A DNA stretch of 16,889 nucleotides, from NCBI GenBank assembly GCA_030649435.1, contig JAUSKE010000062.1, positions 1 through 16,889 of the forward strand, written 5' to 3'. Of the stretch, positions 1 to 7,024 are shown one piece after another. Under the pieces are notes generated by a model. The model did not search any database and was not told the DNA's origin. It saw nothing but the letters and a program-made list of their open reading frames with translations. Every line of letters starts with the position of its first letter. Position 1 is the stretch's first letter. The position numbers were made by a program, and so were the translations under genes. The stretch comes from Deltaproteobacteria bacterium. GTDB lineage: Bacteria > UBA10199 > JACPAL01 > JACOUP01.

Positions 1-1897
1 CAACTTGATCTCTTACAGTCCGTTGGCCAAGCCAAACGGTTAAAAGATCCCGTTGACCGGAAGCGAGCTCCTGAAAAACATTGGTCGGATAAGTTTCTCC
101 CTCCGAATCGGCGCCGATGAGTGTGACCCTTTCACCAATCGGACTCAAACTCGAACTGAGAGAGGTCATTTCAATTTGAGCCGGGAGATCATCAACACGC
201 GCCCTCTTTTCATAAGAAACGACAAAATTTCCGTCGCTCGCCACGAGCAATCTTGGGCGACGTGCTTTTTTGGCAACGGAATCATCTCTAACTTCTTGGG
301 TGACCGGTTCACCAATCCGCTGAAGTCTGTTTTCCGACGTCCCAAAAATTTGTAAAACAAGAGATGTCTTATTCAAGTCATTGGCCACAAGAAACTTGTC
401 ATCAAAATCAACAACGTCCGGATTAAAACTATTCCCATCCTGGCTATAAACAGGAATCGCATTCCATGGGTCCAATCCCGACTGAACATCACGTGAACCA
501 TTGAAGGTGAAGAGTTGGCCTGAAATAGAAGAAGGGGGCCCGGCCTCGTTCTTGTGTGTCTCAAAAACGGTCAGAACCTTACGCGTCCTCTGATTAATAG
601 CCACTCGTGGGTTGTTAACGGTCGTTACATCGACCTTAGCCGCACATTGTGTCGCGTACTCCGGATGATCGGGATCATTGGCATTGTTCGACCGGTCTGA
701 ATAAATCCGAACAAGATCTTTGTTGGTCCGCCCCGGTCCAAAGTTAAAATCGATAACCCGCCCATAGACGCTTCGGGAGCTCCATCGGTCGGTATCACGA
801 CAAGAAATGAAATCCCGATTGGTTTGCCAAACGGTGAAAAAAGAATTCTCGCCAACAAAAGGGATCAGTTGTGGTTTCTCATGACTACTCCAAGATTGAA
901 TTTCACGATTATTGCGGGGAGCGCACGGCTGGTCTCGAACGCAATCACTCCGATTTGAATAGAGAAAAACTTTTGAGACAATACGGCCGCCAGCCCAGAT
1001 GTCACCAGCTTGTGAGTCAACAATCGGATTCAAGGTAAGGGCATCCACCATCTCGCCCAAGATCACGCTAAACGGTGTCTCGGCCGGGTGAGCGGCCTTT
1101 CCCTTTAAGGTCCAAACGATAAAAAACCGTCCACCATTGTAGGCGACAGAAGGTTCAAGGTTTTCTTTGCAATCGGTCGGCATCGACAAACCGGTCGTGT
1201 CGGTGAAGTCAGATTGCAGACAACCGTTCGCACCACGAGGGGTACTGATCAATTTTCGATCGAAACCAAAAAGTGTCGTCACACCATCCCGATCGACAAG
1301 TCTGGCATAAATGAGGCTTCCATCGTTATCACTCTTCTCATTCCAAACGATCAAATAATGCTGATGATCGGGATCGTAGGCGACATCCGGCTGGGTCCCG
1401 GTTCCTGTAATCGCTGGGTTTGTGGACTGCCCGGTCAAAAACTGGGTTTTCGATTGAATCGTGTTGATCCGACAATCACGACAAAGAAACAAACGACCAA
1501 AATAGGAAGGAAAGAGTTTTTCAAAATCATAACCAAGGAGAACCTCCGGATGAAGGTGAAGATACCGATCCAAGAGACCTGTCCGGTAGAGGCGTGTGAC
1601 CTGTTTTCCACTGACCCCCCACCCATTGGACAACACCTGTATCAGGCCTGGTTGAAGGGGAGAGTTGGTGCCAGAGCCTCGGCGTCGACCCCCGAAGGAG
1701 ATATCGGTCTTACTCCTGACATAGATCTCTTCCATTTTGGCCAAAGCGCCAGCGGTGTCGACCTTTTCCGCCCTTTTGATCGGCGAGGCGAGGCTGACTA
1801 TTTTCTTGCCAACAAATTGTCGCGGGGCAGGGGAGTCTTCACAGGCTGAAAAGATTGCCGCTAAAAGAACAAGTGCTAAAAGTTTTTGTTTTTTCAT
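1..1897 (-). CDS. Large lipoprotein with propeller-like repeats, C-terminus beyond window
   Basis: I translated the minus strand from the ATG at 1897 to the window edge and found no stop, so at least 632 codons are open and the C-terminus is missing. The N-terminus is a lipoprotein signal: MKKQK, a hydrophobic stretch, then FSAC with the lipidated Cys at residue 19. About seven repeats follow. Each has a Pro plus short hydrophobic strand (PDVAYD, EPSVAYN, NPRVAIN, RPRLLVA) and, 10-15 residues later, a strand ending in an aromatic residue (LIVW, FIVW, FTVW, LTVF, VVSY, LTVW). The closing residues fall near 185, 262, 357, 445, 505, 562 and 622. This pattern suggests a beta-propeller on the cell surface or in the periplasm; the ligand is unknown. 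GGAG, six bases before the ATG, lies inside the last codons of the upstream gene, and only one base separates that gene's stop from this start, so translation is probably coupled. Confidence 0.85.
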   Translation of the reverse strand, partial: MKKQKLLALVLLAAIFSACEDSPAPRQFVGKKIVSLASPIKRAEKVDTAGALAKMEEIYVRSKTDISFGGRRRGSGTNSPLQPGLIQVLSNGWGVSGKQVTRLYRTGLLDRYLHLHPEVLLGYDFEKLFPSYFGRLFLCRDCRINTIQSKTQFLTGQSTNPAITGTGTQPDVAYDPDHQHYLIVWNEKSDNDGSLIYARLVDRDGVTTLFGFDRKLISTPRGANGCLQSDFTDTTGLSMPTDCKENLEPSVAYNGGRFFIVWTLKGKAAHPAETPFSVILGEMVDALTLNPIVDSQAGDIWAGGRIVSKVFLYSNRSDCVRDQPCAPRNNREIQSWSSHEKPQLIPFVGENSFFTVWQTNRDFISCRDTDRWSSRSVYGRVIDFNFGPGRTNKDLVRIYSDRSNNANDPDHPEYATQCAAKVDVTTVNNPRVAINQRTRKVLTVFETHKNEAGPPSSISGQLFTFNGSRDVQSGLDPWNAIPVYSQDGNSFNPDVVDFDDKFLVANDLNKTSLVLQIFGTSENRLQRIGEPVTQEVRDDSVAKKARRPRLLVASDGNFVVSYEKRARVDDLPAQIEMTSLSSSLSPIGERVTLIGADSEGETYPTNVFQELASGQRDLLTVWLGQRTVRDQV

Positions 1898-1898
1898 A

Positions 1899-2855
1899 TT
1901 AATCTCCAAACTCGACTTCAGCCTCAGGGGGTTGTCTCTTTGCTTCCTCATCCACAAAGGGATCAGGCATCATCTCGTCAGGCATGCCGACGGCCTGATG
2001 ACCTCGCCCTGAAATAGAACGATTCCCTTGCACCGCGCCAAAGGCAACTGCAGCACCAGCAACAACTGAAATCACCTCGGCCCAAACAGGGTGCCGGTCC
2101 GACCAGTTTGGGGCCAAAAGACCGATCCCCATCCGTGTCAAGGCATAACCACCCGCGCCACCGGCCGCTGCAAAACCTCCATCGGAAGGGAGAGGGTAAT
2201 CCCCTCGTGTCTTCCACCCACCCGCCGCCGATACCGCACCCAACGCTGAAACAACCCCTATTCGTAACCAAGGTAATGAAGCAGACGAGACCGGTTCTAC
2301 ACTGGTTGCAATCGCTACCGCTGGGGGGACCTCTGTCGCTGGTGTAGAAGGAGTGGCAATAGCCTCCAACGCTGGTGGCTCCTCAGCCACATCACCCGTT
2401 GAAGGGGCACCACCAATTCTTAAGTCACCAGGGGCCGGGGCATCTGTGGCGCCGGCAGCTGGTGGAGCAATCTTAGATAGGTCATCCAGCGCTGGCAAGC
2501 TAGGATCGTTCGTTGTATCAAACCTCTGGAGGAGGTTGGCAAGCTCGGCAACCCATGGTGTCTTGCTCGATCTGGAGAAGACAGAAATAACTTGGGTACT
2601 GCTTCCAGGATCGTCACGCCCACACTTAAAGCCGCTCAATCTTACCCTTGGCGCCCCAGGGGCAACATCATAATCCACTTCATAGGTATCAACACAGTCA
2701 ACGGCCCGATGGACCAAGAGCTTCACATGGCCATCACCTGGGTTTGCACCTGGCTGAATGTCGAGAGAAGCATCTCTAGGGACAAGTCCAATTTTTCTTA
2801 AAAGTTCCTGCTCCTCAGGGTTGCTGACAGACCAGGTAATAACAGTAGCGCCCAT
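1899..2855 (-). CDS. Hypothetical protein, Pro/Ala linker and three hydrophobic segments
   Basis: I do not recognise this 318-residue protein. It has three parts. Residues 1-112 look like a compact folded domain containing two cysteines (C54 and C78). Residues 113-193 are a low-complexity linker rich in Pro, Ala and Thr. Residues 194-276 hold three Ala/Gly-rich hydrophobic segments (about 194-213, 227-247 and 258-276), followed by an acidic tail ending EAEVEFGD. There is no N-terminal signal peptide, so the N-terminal domain may be cytoplasmic with the C-terminal part in the membrane; this is inference. A good ribosome binding site (GAGGGAG) lies nine bases before the ATG. It follows mnmE after 70 bases and is immediately followed by the lipoprotein gene, so these two probably form a pair. 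The segments could also be glycine-zipper-like rather than true transmembrane helices. Confidence 0.75.
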   Translation of the reverse strand: MGATVITWSVSNPEEQELLRKIGLVPRDASLDIQPGANPGDGHVKLLVHRAVDCVDTYEVDYDVAPGAPRVRLSGFKCGRDDPGSSTQVISVFSRSSKTPWVAELANLLQRFDTTNDPSLPALDDLSKIAPPAAGATDAPAPGDLRIGGAPSTGDVAEEPPALEAIATPSTPATEVPPAVAIATSVEPVSSASLPWLRIGVVSALGAVSAAGGWKTRGDYPLPSDGGFAAAGGAGGYALTRMGIGLLAPNWSDRHPVWAEVISVVAGAAVAFGAVQGNRSISGRGHQAVGMPDEMMPDPFVDEEAKRQPPEAEVEFGD

Positions 2856-2925
2856 AAATGAAAACTCCCTCTTTTTTTCTTAGGGTCGGGACTGTTTTCG
2901 TCGTGAGGGGATTAAAGGTTGCGGG

Positions 2926-4281
2926 CTATTTTCCTAAACAGAAGCGGGCGAAGATCTCGCCCAAGATCTCGTCATGCGTGATTTCACCAGTAATTTCAGC
3001 GAGATGATTGGCTGCCCCCAACAAATCGGCCGCCAGAAACTCGAATGAGATTTTCTGGGCCACTCCTTCGGAGACCCGTTCAAGAGCAAGAAGGGTCTCC
3101 CCAAGGCAATTCTTATGGCGAGGATTAGTGAGCAGGAGTTCGGCGGAACTTGATTTGCTGGAACCGATCAATCTTTCGTAGAGCAGCGCTTTCAACTCTC
3201 CAATCCCTTCTTTTTCTTGTGCCGAGATTTCCAGAAGCGGGGTCAGGGGTGAAGCAGTGGAGGCGGCGGGCAAATCTTTCTTGTTAAAAATAATGAGCGG
3301 TTTTTTATCAGCGATTTTTTCATAAAGAGAAAAGTCCTCCTCTTGAAAAGGGAGGCTTCGGTCGACAAGAAACAGGATGAGGTCGGCCGACCTGACTTTT
3401 TCCCAGCTGCGACGGATCCCCTCTGATTCGATAGAACCGAGACCTTCCCGAATGCCGGCGGTATCAATAAACCGGACCGGCAGGCCATTCAAGTTGATCG
3501 CCCCATCGACAAGGTCACGCGTGGTGCCGGGTGTCGGGTGGACAATCGCCCGATCTTCTTCGAGTAAGGCATTCAAAAGGCTCGACTTGCCGACATTCGG
3601 CCGACCGCAGATGACGACCTGAACCCCTTCCCGAAATCGTCTCCCCTCTTCAAATGTGGCGAGAAGCCTCGTCACCCGATTCTTTAAATCTTCAACCCGC
3701 CCGCTCATCTCCTCGGAGTAAAGCCCCTGAACATCTTCATCCTCCGGAAAATCGATCATCGCCTCTATCTGGGCCCGCATCACCATCAAGTCGTTCTTAA
3801 TTTTTCCGATCACCCCGGAGAGGAAGCCAGAGAGTTGTCGTGCGGCAAGCTCCGCCCCCTTTTCTGTTTCACTGGCAATCAGGTCGGCCACGGCTTCGGC
3901 TTGGACAAGGTCTAACTTTCCGTTCAAGAAGGCTCGTTTGGTAAACTCCCCAGGCTCGGCAGGGCGCGCGCCATTTTTAAAAAGTCCGGTGAGGATTGAC
4001 TGAAGCAGAACCGGACTCCCATGACAGTGAAACTCAACCACCTCTTCACCGGTGTAAGAATCGGGGGCCCGCATCACCACAGCCATCGCCTGATCGTCCA
4101 AAACCTTTCCTCGGGTCAGCTGTCGATCCGGTAGTTCCTTCAGTTTTTTCAATGAAACCCAACAGTGGTCGGCAACCTCAATCGCCTTGGGACCGGAGAG
4201 ACGGATGATACCGATCCCCCCAAACCCGGACGGGGTCGCAATAGCGGCGATGGTATCGGCAAGACTGTTCCTTAAGATCAC
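2926..4281 (-). CDS. mnmE: tRNA modification GTPase MnmE (TrmE)
   Basis: MnmE works with MnmG to place a (carboxymethyl)aminomethyl group at C5 of the wobble uridine of certain tRNAs. The 451-residue protein has the family's usual length. The N-terminal domain opens with DTIAAIATPSGFGGIGIIR, the folate-binding region. A helical domain encloses the G domain: G1 GRPNVGKSS at 226-234, the switch region PGTTRD at 251-256, G3 DTAG at 273-276 and G4 NKKD at 333-336. The C-terminus ends FCLGK, matching the family's catalytic-Cys signature (C448). The start is GTG at 4281; an in-frame TAG three codons upstream (4291-4293) excludes a longer form, and I see no clear ribosome binding site. It lies 31 bases after yidC, as in many rpmH operons. 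MnmG, usually near the origin, is not in this window. Confidence 0.97.
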   Translation of the reverse strand: MILRNSLADTIAAIATPSGFGGIGIIRLSGPKAIEVADHCWVSLKKLKELPDRQLTRGKVLDDQAMAVVMRAPDSYTGEEVVEFHCHGSPVLLQSILTGLFKNGARPAEPGEFTKRAFLNGKLDLVQAEAVADLIASETEKGAELAARQLSGFLSGVIGKIKNDLMVMRAQIEAMIDFPEDEDVQGLYSEEMSGRVEDLKNRVTRLLATFEEGRRFREGVQVVICGRPNVGKSSLLNALLEEDRAIVHPTPGTTRDLVDGAINLNGLPVRFIDTAGIREGLGSIESEGIRRSWEKVRSADLILFLVDRSLPFQEEDFSLYEKIADKKPLIIFNKKDLPAASTASPLTPLLEISAQEKEGIGELKALLYERLIGSSKSSSAELLLTNPRHKNCLGETLLALERVSEGVAQKISFEFLAADLLGAANHLAEITGEITHDEILGEIFARFCLGK

Positions 4282-4312
4282 AGCGCGGGCCTATCGGATA
4301 ATACCCTGGAAA

Positions 4313-5926
4313 TCAAGCGGTACGAGGGTTAAAGCGACCTCGGAAGAGGTCCCTCCAAAGAATCCCCTTTTGGTGCATCCACTGTTGAAGGACGCTCATC
4401 ACCGTGTTGACGAGGATATAAACAACCAGACCGACCGGGAGGAAGAGCATAAATGCCGTAAACATGATCGGCATAAACATCATGATCCGGGCTTGGCTCG
4501 GGTCAGCAGAGGGGTTGGGAGTCAATTTTTGTTGCAGAAACATGAAAAGGCCCAGGATGACGGGAAGGATAAAGTAGGGGTCCGGTGCTGAAAGATCCTT
4601 ATAAAAACCGAAGAATGGAGTTTGGTAAAGCTCGATTGAATTGTAGAGAACTTTATAGAGTGCGATGTAGATCGGCATCTGCAGGAGCATCGGTAGACAG
4701 CCACCGACTGGATTTACCTTGTGCCGCTTGAAGAGGTTCATCGTCTCCGTGTTCAACCGCTGCTTGTCACCCGCAAATTTTTCACGGAGGGCTGCCAGCT
4801 CCGGTTGCAGTTTTTGCATCGCCTTCATCTGGTGGAGCCCCTTTAAGGTCAAGGGGTTTAAGAGAGCTTTGACAAAGAGGGTTAGAAGGATGATGCAAAC
4901 CCCCCAGTTGGCAACAAAGTTATGAAAAAACTTGAGCAGGTAGAGAATCGGAAGGGCGAGGACTGAAAGCATCCCGTAATCAATTGTCTTTTCTAGCCCT
5001 ACTCCTAATTCTTTCAAAAGTTCTAAACGCTTCGGTCCTACAAAGGCCGAAAATTGAAAGACCTGTCGGTGTGAACTTGGGATTGAAAAGGACGGTGTAT
5101 AGAATACCAGCTCTGAAGTCCCCTGATTCAATCGATAAGTGAGCGACTGTTCCTGGGTCAGTTCTCTCGTGATCAAGGCCCGAAGAAAATACCGGTCTTC
5201 CAATCCTGCCCAGGCGATCAGCCCTGAATCGGCCCCCTTGCTCTCCTCCTTACTAGGAACCTTCCGGATAACATTGCCGCCCGAGAGATAAACCACCTGC
5301 TTTAGATCGGGGGGAGTTTTTAGAAAACCGAAAGGACCACCACTGTTGGGACTCGGTAGCTCAGCCCCCACCCAGGCAATACCAAGACGACCACTAACCC
5401 CTTGAGCCTTCCGCGCCAGAACCTCAAGTTTTAGATCAATCAAATACTTGTCTTCGGAAAACCGATAAATTTTGCGAAGGAGGAGTTCCGGGGACGACCA
5501 TTCATAGACAACTTCCTGGGAACTCGATGATTTTTGAACAAAAGGGATCGACGGGGGGAGTGTGAAATTACAAGACTCACAGCGGAGGAGAAAGCCGGCT
5601 TCTTCTCCGGCAACAACCAAGGCTCGATCATGAAAACTCTTTAGATTAAAAGAGCTCATCCAGCCGCCGAGACGGTTGAGGGAGACTTTGTAAAGAGGAG
5701 TCTCGACAACCTGGACCTCTCCCTTGGATGACACACCACCCACTGGGAATCCAGAATCGACGCGATTCTGAAGAACTGGAGACGAGGAACCTCCTCGGTC
5801 ATTCGAAACAATGGAGGAAGGGACCCCCGACGAAACGGGCTCACTCGGTTTGAAAACTAAGGCCCAAACAACAAAAACAAGAAAGGAAAGAGCGGTGGCC
5901 AAAAGAAGTCGTTTTTGAGTATCCAT
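4313..5926 (-). CDS. yidC: Membrane protein insertase YidC
   Basis: YidC inserts and folds inner-membrane proteins, alone or with SecYEG. This 537-residue protein has the diderm layout. There is an N-terminal transmembrane segment (about 6-25), a large beta-rich periplasmic domain (about 60-300) and a conserved five-helix core. The core includes the helix-loop region GLHQMKAMQKLQPEL, the NPVGGCLPMLLQMPIYIALY motif at 405-424, and the final helices near 451-465 and 481-515. The short basic tail RDLFRGRFNPRTA could contact ribosomes. The hydrophilic-groove arginine of E. coli (R366 in FIVRG) is a lysine here, K353 in LFVKA; this keeps the positive charge. It starts six bases after the yidD stop and is probably in the same transcript. 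The ribosome binding site is weak (GAGG about 13 bases upstream), which fits coupling to yidD. Confidence 0.97.
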   Translation of the reverse strand: MDTQKRLLLATALSFLVFVVWALVFKPSEPVSSGVPSSIVSNDRGGSSSPVLQNRVDSGFPVGGVSSKGEVQVVETPLYKVSLNRLGGWMSSFNLKSFHDRALVVAGEEAGFLLRCESCNFTLPPSIPFVQKSSSSQEVVYEWSSPELLLRKIYRFSEDKYLIDLKLEVLARKAQGVSGRLGIAWVGAELPSPNSGGPFGFLKTPPDLKQVVYLSGGNVIRKVPSKEESKGADSGLIAWAGLEDRYFLRALITRELTQEQSLTYRLNQGTSELVFYTPSFSIPSSHRQVFQFSAFVGPKRLELLKELGVGLEKTIDYGMLSVLALPILYLLKFFHNFVANWGVCIILLTLFVKALLNPLTLKGLHQMKAMQKLQPELAALREKFAGDKQRLNTETMNLFKRHKVNPVGGCLPMLLQMPIYIALYKVLYNSIELYQTPFFGFYKDLSAPDPYFILPVILGLFMFLQQKLTPNPSADPSQARIMMFMPIMFTAFMLFLPVGLVVYILVNTVMSVLQQWMHQKGILWRDLFRGRFNPRTA

Positions 5927-5932
5927 AAAAAG

Positions 5933-6235
5933 TTAAGACCTCGTTTCTGAAGGGTGAATCGGCGGCCAGTCGATCCCCCCATCGGCATAGGGATGACACC
6001 TCAAAAGACGGCGACCGGCGAGAAAAAAAGCCTTTAAAAGCGGCCCGTCACGAAAAAGCGACTCGGCATAAACCGAGCAGCTAGGATAAAATCGACAACA
6101 ACCCCCCTCCAATCGTCCATTCAGAAGGAAGAAGAACAGTGGCCGGATTACCCGATAGAAATGGATAAGAAGGAGGGAAAACCACCTTATCCCATTATGC
6201 CAAATAGCTTTTAAGCTCTGAAAATAACTCGACAT
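5933..6235 (-). CDS. yidD: Membrane protein insertion efficiency factor YidD
   Basis: YidD is a small membrane-associated protein thought to help YidC-dependent insertion. The signatures are FYRVIRPL near residue 26, CCRFYPSCSVY at 46-56 and RLLRCHPYADGGIDW at 76-90. I chose the ATG at 6235, giving 100 residues. The open frame continues upstream to 6301, but that extra stretch lies wholly inside rnpA and does not resemble YidD. Even from 6235 the gene overlaps the end of rnpA by 41 bases, which is common in this operon. The first 25 residues form an amphipathic or hydrophobic helix (WFSLLLIHFY). The ribosome binding site is poor (AGAAAGAAAA before the ATG), so translation may be coupled to rnpA. 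The DP usual after GG is DW here. Confidence 0.93.
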   Translation of the reverse strand: MSSYFQSLKAIWHNGIRWFSLLLIHFYRVIRPLFFFLLNGRLEGGCCRFYPSCSVYAESLFRDGPLLKAFFLAGRRLLRCHPYADGGIDWPPIHPSETRS

Positions 6236-6479
6236 TTTTTCTTTCTGCCGCCGCTCCCTTGACCCATACGGCAATATCTTCTCCCTCAAACTTTGACCCA
6301 TTTTGCCTTATGAATTCCCTCAAAACACGCTTCACCCGATTTCGATCAACGGCCCGAGGGATCGACTTCTTGGCAACCATAATCCTGAGTTCCTTTTTTG
6401 TTGAAAAAACCCGGGTCGGACGGAGGGTAACCGTAAAGCTTGGTAATAAAATTTTTCTAGCACCTTGAGTACGAACCAA
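6195..6479 (-). CDS. rnpA: Ribonuclease P protein component, short N-terminus
   Basis: RnpA is the protein subunit of RNase P, which cuts the 5' leader from pre-tRNA. The family signature is clear: AKKSIPRAVDRNRVKRVLRE at 36-55, followed by a plausible C-terminal strand (DIAVWVKG). The protein is only 94 residues, against about 110-125 normally. Alignment by eye to E. coli RnpA places the first visible residues just before the strand ITILGRL, so the first helix, with its conserved Phe residues that contact the pre-tRNA leader, is missing. The start is TTG at 6479, one base after the rpmH stop, with GGAAG upstream. An in-frame TAA at 6495-6497 leaves at most five more codons, so no longer protein is possible in this frame. 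It overlaps yidD. Confidence 0.92.
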   Translation of the reverse strand: MVRTQGARKILLPSFTVTLRPTRVFSTKKELRIMVAKKSIPRAVDRNRVKRVLREFIRQNGSKFEGEDIAVWVKGAAAERKNVELFSELKSYLA

Positions 6480-6480
6480 G

Positions 6481-6630
6481 TTACTTCCGAGGCGTTATCG
6501 CAGAGAGTTTCCGGCGACCTTTGGCACGACGACGAGACAAAACTCGCCGTCCACCACTCTTGCTCATCCTCTGTAAAAAGCCGTGCGTCCGCTTTCTCTT
6601 GATTTTACTGGGCTGGAAGGTTCTCTTCAT
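6481..6630 (-). CDS. rpmH: 50S ribosomal protein L34
   Basis: This 49-residue protein begins MKRTFQPSKIKRKRTHGF and continues with RMSKSGGRRVLSRRRAKGRR, which is unmistakably L34, a small basic protein of the large ribosomal subunit. It is a few residues longer than the usual 44-46 because of the tail LSAITPRK. GAGAG lies just upstream of the ATG at 6630. It is the first gene of the leftward rpmH-rnpA-yidD-yidC-mnmE cluster and is preceded by a good sigma70-type promoter. Confidence 0.98.
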   Translation of the reverse strand: MKRTFQPSKIKRKRTHGFLQRMSKSGGRRVLSRRRAKGRRKLSAITPRK

Positions 6631-6678
6631 ATCTAGCTCTCGTCCCTAAAGACTTTGCGAAACGTTTTTGTGTGGGCC

Positions 6679-6708
6679 ACACTAAGAAGCTTTCTTTGTT
6701 TTTGTCAA
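6679..6708 (-). promoter_or_regulatory. Predicted sigma70 promoter of the rpmH operon
   Basis: Reading leftward, a perfect -35 box TTGACA (complement of 6703-6708) is followed after 18 bases by TAGTGT (complement of 6679-6684), a -10 box keeping the key first, second and last bases. Transcription would start near 6672, about 40 bases before the rpmH ATG. A 13-base palindrome, GTGTGG-G-CCACAC (6670-6682), overlaps the -10 box and the probable start point, so it could be an operator. Confidence 0.6.
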
Positions 6709-6985
6709 GGTTGAAAATTTTTTCCAAGACTTCCGCCGACTTTACTTTTTCAAAACTTTTTTTCTAGTTTCACCTTGCACCAAAAAAATGTTTCCGTTAA
6801 TACTCCGACCCGATCCTGACAACAACTAAACGTTGCTGTTTTGAAAGACGGCCGAAAGAGAGAAAAAGAAGTTTCGTGCCGGTTGAGGGAGTGTTGTTCC
6901 AACTTTCAGGTTTTTCAAGAGGTGTCTGTTGATAAATGACCTGTTTTTTAGTCATATCTATTTGAAATAATTAAACTTTATTGGC

Positions 6986-7017
6986 TTTTCCACATCTGTG
7001 GATAGATCTGTGGGTAT
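6986..7017. promoter_or_regulatory. Cluster of three DnaA-box-like sites at the dnaA start
   Basis: TTTTCCACA (6986-6994) and the inverted TGTGGATAG (6997-7005) each differ from the consensus TTATCCACA by one base, and together form the palindrome CCACA-TC-TGTGG. TGTGGGTAT (7009-7017) is a weaker third copy, 12 bases further on. The cluster ends eight bases before the chosen dnaA ATG, so DnaA bound here could repress its own gene or seed the origin complex. A fourth site, TGTTGATAA, lies at 6927-6935. Confidence 0.7.
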
Positions 7018-7024
7018 CATAAAT

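Larger units (their letters stand above)
6631..7024. other. rpmH-dnaA intergenic region, upstream half of the origin
   Basis: This 394-base stretch holds no gene. It contains the leftward rpmH promoter and its palindrome (6670-6708), T- and A-rich tracts (6700-6780), one DnaA-box-like site TGTTGATAA at 6927-6935, an AT-rich run (about 6955-6985) and the DnaA-box cluster at 6986-7017. ATGAC/GTCAT arms around 6936-6955 could form a weak hairpin. I could not pick one convincing dnaA promoter. The rest (about 6780-6920) shows no signal I can support. Confidence 0.6.

Noticed and set aside
1214..1849. Plus-strand 211-codon open frame
   Set aside because: It lies wholly opposite the minus-strand lipoprotein frame, which has a lipobox, a ribosome binding site and repeats; the plus translation shows no domain character.
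6236..6301. N-terminal extension of yidD
   Set aside because: These codons lie entirely within rnpA in another frame and do not resemble the YidD family; the ATG at 6235 gives the expected N-terminus.
6998..7024. Upstream GTG starts for dnaA
   Set aside because: The codons fall inside DnaA boxes and add residues (MDRSVGIIN) not typical of DnaA; the ATG at 7025 fits better.
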